A stretch of DNA of 11,275 bases from Sedimenticola sp. (GTDB taxonomy: Bacteria; Pseudomonadota; Gammaproteobacteria; Chromatiales; Chromatiaceae): the NCBI GenBank assembly GCA_026197195.1, contig JAPHUG010000335.1:1-11275 (forward strand), read 5' to 3'. The notes beneath the pieces are model-generated. The model was given only the letters and a program-made list of their open reading frames with translations, was not told where the DNA came from and ran no database searches. This document shows, piece by piece, positions 1 through 7,658 of this stretch. The translations under genes and the position numbers were made by a program. Numbering within the stretch: position 1 is the first letter of the stretch; each line of letters opens with the position of its first letter.

Positions 1-696
1 CTGAAACTGGCACGCCAGTTATTACTGGATGTGAACAGCATGGGGTTGCCTGCCGGCACCGAGTTCCTGGATCTGATCAGCCCGCAATATATTGCTGATT
101 TGGTGAGTTGGGGTGCCATTGGTGCCCGCACGACCGAGAGCCAGGGCCATCGAGAACTGGCTTCCGGCCTCTCCTGCCCAGTGGGATTCAAGAATGGCAC
201 CAACGGCACCCTGCGCATTGCCCTGGACGCGATTCGTGCCGCCTCCCAGCCACACAGTTTCCTGTCGGTGACCAAGGAGCGTCACTCCGCCATCTTCACC
301 ACCCGGGGTAATGAGGATTGCCATGTCATTCTCAGGGGCGGCAGTCGACCCAACTATGACACAGAGAGCATCAACATCGCCTCTGAAGAGATGCAGAAAA
401 CCGGCTTCAAGCCTCGCATGATGATCGACTTCAGCCATGCCAACTCCCGCAAACAGCATCAGAAACAGATCGATGTTGGCCGTGATGTCGCCGGTCAGAT
501 CGCCCGGGGTGACCGCCGGATCAACGGCGTGATGATTGAGAGTTTCCTGGAGGCGGGACGCCAGGAGTGGCGGGCCGATGAGGAGCTGACCTACGGACAG
601 AGCATTACTGATGCCTGCATCAGCTGGGACGACACCGTGCCGCTGCTGCATACCCTGGCGGATGCGGTACGTCAGCGCAGGACGCAGAAAGGCTGA
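1..696 (+). CDS. aroG: 3-deoxy-7-phosphoheptulonate (DAHP) synthase, class I, 5'-truncated by window edge
   Basis: This enzyme condenses phosphoenolpyruvate with erythrose 4-phosphate to DAHP, the first committed step of aromatic amino acid synthesis, in the cytoplasm. The reading frame is open from base 1 to a TGA at 694-696 and gives 231 residues that align with about residue 123 to the end of E. coli AroG (350 aa). Active-site signatures are present in order: GARTTES (Arg43 here, AroG Arg165), VGFKNGT (Lys64, AroG Lys186), ILRGG, DFSHAN (metal His), GVMIES (metal Glu) and TDACI (metal Asp). The N-terminal part, with the IGPCSIHD segment, lies outside the window. Whether it is the Phe-, Tyr- or Trp-inhibited isozyme cannot be decided from this fragment, so the symbol is a family label. 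The gene is tail to tail with the next one, with only 4 bp between stop codons. Confidence 0.96.
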   Translation: MKLARQLLLDVNSMGLPAGTEFLDLISPQYIADLVSWGAIGARTTESQGHRELASGLSCPVGFKNGTNGTLRIALDAIRAASQPHSFLSVTKERHSAIFTTRGNEDCHVILRGGSRPNYDTESINIASEEMQKTGFKPRMMIDFSHANSRKQHQKQIDVGRDVAGQIARGDRRINGVMIESFLEAGRQEWRADEELTYGQSITDACISWDDTVPLLHTLADAVRQRRTQKG

Positions 697-700
697 AAGG

Positions 701-1729
701 TCACCGTATTATATTAAAACGAAGCGTCTCCCCATTCAGGGTGACCGGGTCACCCGGGGAGACAAATTCAGATCGCGGGTCAATCTTGCCATCACCGTTG
801 ATATCAATACTGATACCGTCATTACGGTAGTCACCGTCTATCACCCGATTATCCGCCAGAAAGGCATTAAAACTTTGACCTTTGATCAGCAACTGGCCTG
901 CCAGCTGGGTTCGGTTATAAAAGCGCAGGGCATCCTGTCGCCAGCTCTGATCATTGGTATAAATCCACAACTCCATATCCCCCTTTAGCTGGGGGATACC
1001 GGATACGCTATCCAGTGGCAATATAAGACGATTCGCAAAACGCCCCTTACCCCGGTTTGACAGCGGTTTTCCATCATCGGTCAGATCACCATTGCGATTG
1101 AGATCCACATACAACCGGTATCCCTTCGGATCGGTATCCAACACATAAGCGTGTCGCCGACCATTCGCCAGGTCGATTGAGCCATACTTCTGACCGGGCC
1201 CCTGAAAGGGCGGCAGGCGGCGATGCAGCAAGCCGGGACGACTTGAGAATGTCAGGGTTTTAGAGCGGGCGCCTATCTTGAAGCCCACCGGGGCGAAGCC
1301 AAGGCCAATAGAGACCGGCATAGCCTGACCCTCTTTGCTCAACCTGATGGGTGCCGGGGTGACAACTTGGTCCGGCACGGCTATCGGAACCGGCTTCTCC
1401 GCACGGGCAATGACCCTCTCTGCCGTGCTGTTGTTTTGAGTCGCCGGACGGGTTTGCTCGGATAGTGGCCGCTCCAGGTTGCGCCAGATCACCTCTAACT
1501 GCCTGTAACCCTCATCCAACCAGGCCGGCAAGGCGTGCAACCAGCCGCTGTTATAAAGCCAGAACAGCATAAAACCCAGGACGATCAGGCGGCCGATGTG
1601 CTTGGGGGCTTTGCGGGAAGGCAAGGGCATTGCGCCTTGCGCCTGTTCTTGCACCTGCGTATCGACCACCGTCTCGCTTCCACGCGTCACAGTCGGTCGA
1701 TCTGGAAACTCACTGACCCGCTCTTTCAT
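701..1729 (-). CDS. Single-pass membrane protein with two DxNxxG calcium-binding-like loops, function unknown
   Basis: I do not recognise a named family. With the ATG at 1729 the protein has 342 residues: a polar N-terminus of about 45 residues, one hydrophobic segment at about 45-63 (IVLGFMLFWLY core), a Pro/Ala/Gln-rich linker to about 130, then a beta-rich domain to the end. That domain carries two acidic Gly/Asn loops, DLNRNGDLTDD (about 209-219) and DINGDGKID (about 309-317). They resemble EF-hand or dockerin-type calcium loops; actual calcium binding is inference. Topology with the large domain in the periplasm is likely. The ATG is preferred because AGAAGG (1736-1741, minus strand) lies 6 nt before it, whereas the in-frame TTG at 1735 directly abuts that site. 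It follows the Sel1-repeat gene with a 14-bp gap, so the two are probably co-transcribed. A large inverted repeat lies in its last codons. Confidence 0.85.
   Translation of the reverse strand: MKERVSEFPDRPTVTRGSETVVDTQVQEQAQGAMPLPSRKAPKHIGRLIVLGFMLFWLYNSGWLHALPAWLDEGYRQLEVIWRNLERPLSEQTRPATQNNSTAERVIARAEKPVPIAVPDQVVTPAPIRLSKEGQAMPVSIGLGFAPVGFKIGARSKTLTFSSRPGLLHRRLPPFQGPGQKYGSIDLANGRRHAYVLDTDPKGYRLYVDLNRNGDLTDDGKPLSNRGKGRFANRLILPLDSVSGIPQLKGDMELWIYTNDQSWRQDALRFYNRTQLAGQLLIKGQSFNAFLADNRVIDGDYRNDGISIDINGDGKIDPRSEFVSPGDPVTLNGETLRFNIIR
726..763. repeat. Large two-part inverted repeat at the aroG / membrane-protein convergent junction
   Basis: GTCTCCCC (726-733) pairs with GGGGAGAC (756-763), and inside it GGGTGACC (739-746) pairs with GGTCACCC (748-755) around a single central G, giving up to 16 bp of stem with a 5-nt one-sided bulge. 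It lies 29 nt after the DAHP synthase stop, inside the last codons of the minus-strand membrane-protein gene. On the minus strand it is followed after a few bases by GTTTTAAT, so it could terminate either transcript, though the T-run is short. Confidence 0.55.
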
Positions 1730-1743
1730 CCGCAACCTTCTGA

Positions 1744-2187
1744 CTACATCTCGTCAAATCCGGCCGCCTTGTACCAGCGCTTCGCCTCGTCCAGGTCTTT
1801 CTCGACCACGTCCCCCTGCTCATACATCATAGCCAGTGTCGTCTGCGAACCGACCAGGCCCTGATCCGCCGCCTTCTTGAACCACTCGACCGCTTTCGGA
1901 CCGTTCTTGTCAACACACTCACCCTCCATGTACATAAAGCCCAATCCATGCTGGGCCAGCGCCATGCCACTTTCAGCAGCGGCTTTCATGTATTTGTAGG
2001 CCATCAACTGGTTGACGGTCATCCCCAGTCCGTTCTGGGCCATGATCGCCATGCGGTACTGCGCCTCCGGGTTGCCATCCTCTGCCAAACCTGACAGCAA
2101 TTTAGTGGCACTGGCAAAATGCTTTGATTCAAACGCCGCAATGCCACTACCCAATTCCATCTCCAACTGTTGATCGTTAGTGCTCAT
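1744..2187 (-). CDS. Sel1-repeat (TPR-like) protein, 147 aa
   Basis: This is a small alpha-solenoid protein of Sel1-like repeats, which usually act as protein-protein interaction scaffolds. About three repeats are visible: residues ~40-74 (PEAQYRMAIMAQNGLG, then AYKYMKAAAESG), ~75-110 (ALAQHGLGFMYMEG, then AVEWFKKAADQG) and a C-terminal one at ~111-143 (GSQTTLAMMYEQGD, then EAKRWYKAAG). An extra helical pair at ~14-38 resembles a TPR half. No signal peptide is visible, so it is probably cytoplasmic. The ATG at 2187 is chosen over the upstream in-frame codon at 2223 because a strong GGAGG lies 5 nt before it. It is the first gene of a probable two-gene unit with the downstream membrane protein, which may be its partner. 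No specific function can be assigned. Confidence 0.9.
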   Translation of the reverse strand: MSTNDQQLEMELGSGIAAFESKHFASATKLLSGLAEDGNPEAQYRMAIMAQNGLGMTVNQLMAYKYMKAAAESGMALAQHGLGFMYMEGECVDKNGPKAVEWFKKAADQGLVGSQTTLAMMYEQGDVVEKDLDEAKRWYKAAGFDEM

Positions 2188-2192
2188 GTTTA

Positions 2193-2197
2193 CCTCC
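2193..2197 (-). promoter_or_regulatory. Strong Shine-Dalgarno that fixes the Sel1-gene start
   Basis: GGAGG on the minus strand lies 5 nt (TAAAC) before the ATG at 2187. No comparable site precedes the longer in-frame start at 2223, so the 147-residue form is favoured. Confidence 0.75.
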
Positions 2198-2203
2198 GGG
2201 CTT

Positions 2204-2233
2204 GGGGATAAGACCTGCAACAACAGGTTCCCC
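2204..2233 (-). promoter_or_regulatory. Inverted repeat in the leader of the Sel1 gene
   Basis: ACCTG (2213-2217) and CAGGT (2224-2228) form a perfect 5-bp stem around a 6-nt loop. GGGGA (2204-2208) and TCCCC (2229-2233) extend it with a one-sided 4-nt bulge. The structure ends 6 nt before the GGAGG ribosome binding site of the Sel1 gene. No T-run follows on the minus strand, so it is not a typical terminator. It could be a leader hairpin or an operator; that is inference. Confidence 0.4.
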
Positions 2234-2264
2234 CTACTGCTCTTTTAATAATCTATATATTGGT

Positions 2265-2284
2265 GTGGGGCTAATCATGCCCAC
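2265..2284 (-). terminator. Possible weak terminator hairpin after the IMPase-family gene
   Basis: GTGGGGC (2265-2271) pairs with GCCCAC (2279-2284) with one bulged base and a 7-nt loop, directly after the phosphatase stop codon. The downstream minus-strand sequence is A/T-rich but lacks a clean T-run, so intrinsic termination would be weak. Confidence 0.3.
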
Positions 2285-3109
2285 TCATTCAGGGAAACCA
2301 GCCTCTTTAAGCCACGTCTGCCAAAGCCTAAACAGCGGCTCGTCAACGGCCCCCAACGCTGGTACTACCGGCAATGCCAGCCGCGCCTCACTCGAGACTG
2401 GCTGACTGCTGAAGACGCCCCCTGCTTCCGTGAAGATCAGCCTACCGGCCGCATAGTCCCAAAGCTTTTGACCACCGTGCAGATTGAGATGAGCTCGACC
2501 AGCGGCCAGCCAGCACCACTCCAGGGCAATAGCCCCGAAACAGCGCTGTGAGCGATAGGGCGGCGCGTTGGCCAGCCGATCAACCAATGCCGGTGTTAAC
2601 CGTTTCAGATCAACAATGGCGATGCACTCTTTCAAAGTCCCTGGGCCTTCCTGCAGTTTAAGTGGCTCATCGTTCAGCCAGGCACCGCGGCCCAATTCCG
2701 CCCGAAAACACTCATGGCGAACCGGGTCATAGACAATACCCAGCACAGCCCGACCGTCGACCACCAGGGCCAATGAGAGGGCAAAATAGGGCAGGCCTGA
2801 TGAGTAATTGGTGGTGCCATCCAGTGGGTCAACACACCAGTAGCCATCGGATTCGGCTACCGCTTGCTGCTCTTCTGGGGTCATCTCCTCCCCCATCAAG
2901 GGGATGTCAGGCCAGATGGATGCCAGTTTTTCTGTCAGACTCGCCTGTACCGCCAGGTCCGCATCCGTCACCAGGGTGCCGTCACGCTTGCGTGAGACAT
3001 CGGGGTGACGGTAGCGCGACATCACTTCCGCCTCAGCTATCTCTATGATGATATGCTGCAGATGCTGACTGTCCGGTAGCCCTGAAGGGTTGTTGGCTTC
3101 TGTTCCCAT
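2285..3109 (-). CDS. Inositol monophosphatase family protein (SuhB/HisN-like sugar-phosphate phosphatase)
   Basis: This is a Mg2+-dependent phosphomonoesterase of the IMPase/FBPase superfamily, 274 residues, near the usual 260-270. Motifs are intact: GEE at 73-75 (metal Glu74), DPLDGTTNY at 94-102 (metals Asp94 and Asp97), and WDYAAG at 217-222 (Asp218), followed by TEAGG at 227-231. These establish the fold and catalytic site. The substrate (inositol phosphate, histidinol phosphate, PAP or another) cannot be read from the motifs; the sequence differs enough from typical SuhB that I leave the symbol blank. The start ATG at 3109 is oddly placed: a GGGAG purine stretch abuts it with no spacer. 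No better in-frame start is visible, because later Met codons (such as Met30) would remove the first helix. Expression may therefore be inefficient. The gene is divergent from slt and probably monocistronic. Confidence 0.92.
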   Translation of the reverse strand: MGTEANNPSGLPDSQHLQHIIIEIAEAEVMSRYRHPDVSRKRDGTLVTDADLAVQASLTEKLASIWPDIPLMGEEMTPEEQQAVAESDGYWCVDPLDGTTNYSSGLPYFALSLALVVDGRAVLGIVYDPVRHECFRAELGRGAWLNDEPLKLQEGPGTLKECIAIVDLKRLTPALVDRLANAPPYRSQRCFGAIALEWCWLAAGRAHLNLHGGQKLWDYAAGRLIFTEAGGVFSSQPVSSEARLALPVVPALGAVDEPLFRLWQTWLKEAGFPE

Positions 3110-3255
3110 CTCCCTATCATCCCGTATTCCTGACAGTCGGGCAATCCACTCCGCCCGTGTAATTCAAGGGGTATTCCCACTTGCACACTGAACGCTGGCA
3201 CCCTAAGCTTCCCTGTATGCCGACGGCTTTTAGTAATAGTAGGATTATCAGGGAC

Positions 3256-5232
3256 GTGAAACGTTTGAAGTATGGCAGCCTGCTGCCTGTGTGGTTGTGT
3301 CTGCTTGTTTTATTTCCTGGGATCGCACTCGCCCAGGGCACGATAGACAATCAACGCAAGGCCTTTCTTGCCGCGGAACGAACACTCGCCGCAGGGGGCA
3401 TTGCGGCATACAATCGAAACAAGGCCGCGCTTAAAGACTACCCACTCTACCCCTATCTGGAATACAAAGCGCTTAAATTGCAGTTCAGTACCCTGAACAG
3501 CAGTCAGGTGGATAACTTCATCACCACCTATGCCGATTCGCCACTCGCCAAGCAGTTGCGAAAACGGTGGCTGACCCATCTGGCGGACAAAGGCAAGTGG
3601 TGGACATACCTGGTTTTTTATCGCCCCAATCTGGGTACCACACTGAAGTGCCATTATCTGACGGCCCTGCTGGAGACCGGCAAGATTGAGAAGGCCCTCA
3701 AGGCAACCCAGGCGATCTGGCTGCATCCCCGATCCCGCCCCGATGCCTGTGACACAGCGCTACAGACCTGGATTGAGGCCGGCCGTCTGACCCCCGCACT
3801 CGCCTGGGAACGGGTTGCATTGGCTATGCAGGCCTCTCAGGGGCGTTTTGCCAATTACCTGAAGCGTTACCTTACCCCTGAACAACAGACCTTACTGGCG
3901 CACTGGCATACGCTGCAGCGCGACCCAAAGCAGGCCCTTGACCCCCAACCCCTGCTGAAGGATAGCGCTGCGCACAACACCCTTATGCTGGACAGCTTTA
4001 AACGTCTGGTAAGACGGGATACAGAAACCGCCCTCAACAACTGGGCAACGCTGCGCGACCGACACGCCTTTAGCGAAACAGAACAGTATCAGGCGCAACG
4101 CGCCCTGATGCTGGGCCTGATCAGAAGTGACCACCCGGACCTGTTAACCCAACTGGACCAGTTCAAACCGACACCTGATGACCAGCGATTGCATGAGAGT
4201 CGACTACGGGGGGCACTGAAACGACAGGCCTGGCCACAGCTCCTGCAATGGATTGACGAACTGCCAGAGGCGCTGGCGACATCGGATCGCTGGCAATATT
4301 GGAAAGCACGGGCACTGGCTGAAACCGGCGATAAAAAAGCGGCGGAGCAGGTCTTCCAGACCCTGGCTCAACAGCGCAGTTATCATGGCTTCCTGGCCGC
4401 TGACACGCAAGATAACCGTTACCGCTTTGACTCCACCCCGCTCGACCTGGATCAGAAAGCCATTGATCAATTAGCCCAACGGCCGGGCCTGATGCGCGCC
4501 AGAGAGCTGTTCCAATTGGGACGCTTCATAGATGCCCGGCGTGAGTGGCAGATGACGATTGGCCAGCTGAATCGACTGGATCTGAAACGGGTCTCCAAGC
4601 TAGCTCAATCCTGGGGCTGGCATGACCGGGCCATCTTTACCCTGGCCCGAACCGGCTACTGGGATGATCTGGAATTGCGTTTTCCGCTAGAGCACATCAC
4701 CCTGGTTGAAGAGAAATCCAGCGCCAAGGATCTCGACAACGCCTGGGTCTTTGCCGTCATGCGTCAGGAGAGTGCCTTTTCCAGTGATGCCCATTCTCCG
4801 GCAGGGGCCAGGGGGCTGATGCAGCTCATGCCTGCCACGGCTAAATATATTGCCAAAAAAGAGAATCTGAAGGCGCCGAAAAAACGCCATCTCTATGAAC
4901 CAGAAGTCAATATCACCCTCGGCACCGCCTATCTGAATTACGTCTACCGACAGTTGGGAGAAAACCAGGTACTGGCAACTGCGGCCTATAATGCGGGTCC
5001 GCATAATGTACGTAAATGGTTACCGGATAACACACTACCGGCTGATATCTGGGTAGAACTGATTCCATTCAACGAGACCCGCCGCTATACCGAGCGGGTA
5101 CTCAGTTATGCCGCCATCTATGATCAGCGCCTAAACCAACCCCTGCAGCGGTTATCCGAGCGCATGGACCCGATTACACCCAGAAACCAGATCGCTTCAA
5201 AGCCTGTTAATGAAAAAGCCGTGGCTTTGTAG
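3256..5232 (+). CDS. slt: Soluble lytic murein transglycosylase (Slt70 family)
   Basis: This periplasmic exo-lytic transglycosylase cleaves the MurNAc-GlcNAc bond of peptidoglycan and leaves 1,6-anhydromuropeptides. With GTG at 3256 it has 658 residues (E. coli Slt precursor is 645). The signal peptide spans residues 1-26 (KRLK, then the hydrophobic VWLCLLVLF, then cleavage after ALA). Next come an alpha-helical superhelical domain (~27-480) and a C-terminal lysozyme-like domain holding RQESAF (catalytic Glu505), GARGLMQLMP (~517-526) and AYNAG (~577-581), followed by ETRRYTERVLSYAAIY. An AGGGA precedes the GTG very closely, so TTG at 3265 with better spacing is an alternative. The longer frame from TTG at 3181 would bury the signal peptide and is rejected. 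The gene diverges from the phosphatase gene, and its 3' end overlaps the convergent cyclase-like gene by 26 bp. Confidence 0.95.
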   Translation: MKRLKYGSLLPVWLCLLVLFPGIALAQGTIDNQRKAFLAAERTLAAGGIAAYNRNKAALKDYPLYPYLEYKALKLQFSTLNSSQVDNFITTYADSPLAKQLRKRWLTHLADKGKWWTYLVFYRPNLGTTLKCHYLTALLETGKIEKALKATQAIWLHPRSRPDACDTALQTWIEAGRLTPALAWERVALAMQASQGRFANYLKRYLTPEQQTLLAHWHTLQRDPKQALDPQPLLKDSAAHNTLMLDSFKRLVRRDTETALNNWATLRDRHAFSETEQYQAQRALMLGLIRSDHPDLLTQLDQFKPTPDDQRLHESRLRGALKRQAWPQLLQWIDELPEALATSDRWQYWKARALAETGDKKAAEQVFQTLAQQRSYHGFLAADTQDNRYRFDSTPLDLDQKAIDQLAQRPGLMRARELFQLGRFIDARREWQMTIGQLNRLDLKRVSKLAQSWGWHDRAIFTLARTGYWDDLELRFPLEHITLVEEKSSAKDLDNAWVFAVMRQESAFSSDAHSPAGARGLMQLMPATAKYIAKKENLKAPKKRHLYEPEVNITLGTAYLNYVYRQLGENQVLATAAYNAGPHNVRKWLPDNTLPADIWVELIPFNETRRYTERVLSYAAIYDQRLNQPLQRLSERMDPITPRNQIASKPVNEKAVAL

Positions 5233-7651
5233 TGCCCTCTTCTGAAGAGGCGGCAGGAAGGTCCGGCAATGGCCGACGCCTTGTGTTGGCTTGTTCAATG
5301 GCATAGGCAATCATATCCGGATCGGTAATTACCTGATAATAACAGCGCCCATCCGCGGCACGCCGACCTGGCTTTTCGCCATCCCAAACGGTCACCTCCG
5401 CCTCCCTGATGACCAGGGCATGCATATGCCCCTCCAGATCAGGATACCGAGCCAATAGCAGATGATCATTCCTTGCCCGTTTACCCGACTCCAATTCAAT
5501 TTTTCGGAAGGAGAGTTCTGACTTCAGCTTATAATAGGCTGGCACATCCAGCTCAATGCCGTTGACGTTGTAGCGCATCAGTTTATCTGAGGTCTCTTTA
5601 TTGATGGTCTCGCTGGGCGCGGGAGCCACCACCATCACACCTCGACCGAGCTGTTGTCCATAGTCTGACTTCTTGATCGCTGCCGAGCAGGATGAGAGCT
5701 GGTCAGCCCGATTGATCGCGGGTGAAATCATGATCTCCCGACCCTCATCATAGAGAAAGGTCGGTGCCTCGTCGCTGAAGGCAATCCCTAGTCCCAGCTC
5801 CAACTCAGGCAGATCATTTTGTTGATTACTGACATTCTGCTTATCCACCACCTGAAGAATCTTTCTGGCCAACCCGCAGGCATGGGCCACACAGAGCCAT
5901 TGGTAGGGGGTATCTTCATACTCAAAGATACTCAGAATCACCGCATCACCCTCAATAAATACCTTCTTCGCACCATAACTCTCAAGCAGCTTGGTGATGG
6001 GCTCAAAGAAATTAAGGCTAAAGTGTGAAGCCGGGTTTAGATTGCGTTTGCGCAACTCACTGGTCATTGCGGTGGAACCGCGAACATCGGCTTTAATGAT
6101 GACATGGTTTCTGATGCGGTGTTGTTCGGGCTTCAGTTCCTGGCGTAATGGAAACTCGACCAGGCTGCCATTTCGTCGCGACAACTCAATATCTTCCGGC
6201 CGTCTCAACAGATGAATACGCCGCATCGCGGCATGGGCACTGTAGGCCTGCTTCAGATCCCGCCGGAACAGGGCAAAATGACGCAAAAAACTGAAAATTC
6301 TCCGGCGCCTGCGAGGGCCGGGAATAGATTTTAATATCGACTGAGCCCGATCCAGCACCTTGATCACTTGTACGGAGTTCGGCTTGGTGGTCAGCGAACT
6401 AAGCTTGCGCTGCAGATCACGCTTGGGCAGCCGTCCTGTCAGGTATTGCGCGATGAGACGAACCGGCACCTGACGATTCAGCTCCTGGTAGACCGCCGGT
6501 GCCGCATGACAGGCAAGGATATCCATCTCGACCCGGCTTCCCTGGACAGTCTTGAGGATCTGTTTCAGTAACCTGCCATGAAACCCCGGCCACTTATCAT
6601 TATCCCAGGTGGTACGGACAATGGGACCATCGTAGTCCGTGCGGACTGCATTACTGTGTTTAACCGAGTAGATCAGCCGATCAATATTTTCAGGTGAATC
6701 GAGCCAGGAGCAGTTTCCGGTTTCATACTCATCCGGCTGCAAGGACTGCTTTAGTAGCATCAGCGTTTCTGTATAGCCGACCAGACCGCCCTGTTCGCCC
6801 CGGTTGCGACGGGCAGCGGTCTGAATATCACTGCAGGTCGATTCAAATTGATCCGTGGGTTCTACCGGCCAGCTCCATGAGGGCAGATAATCGGCGAACA
6901 GCTGGGTCACCAACCGGTTCACTCGACTAAAACCTTCCGGATCCTCTTTGTCTGTACAGACCAGGGGATAGTGCCCCATGACCTGCTCGTCTGCCCAGAG
7001 TGACGGCAGTTGTAACATGGGGTTGAACAACAAGGGTTTGGGGATTGGCCAGGAGCGACCCAGCACCGATTTACGCAACTTGCTGAGACGCATGTTCTCC
7101 AGCTTCAGCATCTCACGAAACAATCTTCGGGTAATCCGGTAGCGAATGGCGGGCTCATTCCTGGCCAGCTGTACCAGGCGATCATGCAGTTGCACCGATT
7201 TGCCGGTGGACTGGTGACTGTCCATGCCTTTCGCGCGCTGCACCTGACTACGCAAACGGCTGAATTCATCTTCCACCAGCTGCAGCAGAAACTTCACCAC
7301 ACCGAACTGGAGCAGTTGAACCATCTCGAGTCGATTGTGTTTACGCGCCCGGTCGACGGTCAACTCCATCAACCCGGCATAACCCTCTCGCACCGCCTGA
7401 ATATCCTTGTTATCAGGGGGTGGCGGGGGTTCTCCCCAGTAATTTTCCGTGACGTCATGTAGTAGGGTACGGCGAACCAGCAAGCGACAACGATCCATAA
7501 ACTCCTGACTCAGGAGTACATCGACCCGATTGTTATCAATGCCAATCGGCAGACGATCAAACAGCAGCTTGAAGGGCTTTTTAATCTGTAACGGCTTGCT
7601 GAACTCTTCAGCATCGGGAGCCCAGCGGAATAGTTTTTCTAGTTTTGTCAC
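5207..7651 (-). CDS. Large protein with degenerate class III nucleotide cyclase-homology domain, second gene of rsd operon
   Basis: It has 814 residues from the GTG at 7651. Residues 1-~510 are mostly predicted helical and basic; I do not recognise them. A PPPPP run sits near residue 74. Residues ~515-670 look like a class III adenylate/guanylate cyclase domain: IIKADVRGSTAM (metal Asp522), IEGDAVILSIF (metal Asp569, 47 residues later) and ISPAINRADQL (Asn647). In this alignment the substrate-specifying Lys (four before Asp569) is Phe, the purine-contacting Asp is Ile, and the transition-state Arg (four after Asn647) is Gln. Catalysis by the usual mechanism is therefore doubtful and a ligand-binding role is possible. 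About 140 further residues follow. No signal peptide or clear membrane segment is seen. The start is set by GGGAGGAG 7 nt upstream, replacing a TTG at 7675 that lies before that site. The gap to rsd is 36 bp. Confidence 0.8.
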   Translation of the reverse strand: MTKLEKLFRWAPDAEEFSKPLQIKKPFKLLFDRLPIGIDNNRVDVLLSQEFMDRCRLLVRRTLLHDVTENYWGEPPPPPDNKDIQAVREGYAGLMELTVDRARKHNRLEMVQLLQFGVVKFLLQLVEDEFSRLRSQVQRAKGMDSHQSTGKSVQLHDRLVQLARNEPAIRYRITRRLFREMLKLENMRLSKLRKSVLGRSWPIPKPLLFNPMLQLPSLWADEQVMGHYPLVCTDKEDPEGFSRVNRLVTQLFADYLPSWSWPVEPTDQFESTCSDIQTAARRNRGEQGGLVGYTETLMLLKQSLQPDEYETGNCSWLDSPENIDRLIYSVKHSNAVRTDYDGPIVRTTWDNDKWPGFHGRLLKQILKTVQGSRVEMDILACHAAPAVYQELNRQVPVRLIAQYLTGRLPKRDLQRKLSSLTTKPNSVQVIKVLDRAQSILKSIPGPRRRRRIFSFLRHFALFRRDLKQAYSAHAAMRRIHLLRRPEDIELSRRNGSLVEFPLRQELKPEQHRIRNHVIIKADVRGSTAMTSELRKRNLNPASHFSLNFFEPITKLLESYGAKKVFIEGDAVILSIFEYEDTPYQWLCVAHACGLARKILQVVDKQNVSNQQNDLPELELGLGIAFSDEAPTFLYDEGREIMISPAINRADQLSSCSAAIKKSDYGQQLGRGVMVVAPAPSETINKETSDKLMRYNVNGIELDVPAYYKLKSELSFRKIELESGKRARNDHLLLARYPDLEGHMHALVIREAEVTVWDGEKPGRRAADGRCYYQVITDPDMIAYAIEQANTRRRPLPDLPAASSEEGTTKPRLFH
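5233..5255 (+). terminator. Hairpin just after slt stop, inside the end of the cyclase-like gene
   Basis: CCTCTT and AAGAGG (5236-5241 and 5245-5250) form a 6-bp stem with a 3-nt loop, extended by TGC (5233-5235) and GCA (5253-5255) across a 2-nt bulge. It starts on the base after the slt stop codon. No T-run follows on either strand, so a 3'-end stabilising role is as likely as termination. Confidence 0.35.
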
Positions 7652-7658
7652 ACCCGCA

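Noticed and set aside
22..651. A 209-codon open frame on the minus strand opposite the DAHP synthase
   Set aside because: It is a shadow of a strongly conserved gene; its translation shows no domain pattern and it has no supporting ribosome binding site or neighbour.
1730..1735. TTG at 1735 as the start of the membrane protein
   Set aside because: The AGAAGG site ends immediately before this TTG, leaving no spacer, while the ATG at 1729 has a normal 6-nt spacing.
3196..3210. TGGCAC in front of slt as a sigma-54 promoter
   Set aside because: The downstream TTGC-type element does not occur at the required spacing.
3181..3255. N-terminal extension of Slt from the TTG at 3181
   Set aside because: It would place about 25 polar residues before a clear signal peptide; from GTG at 3256 the signal, total length and catalytic Glu position all match the Slt family.
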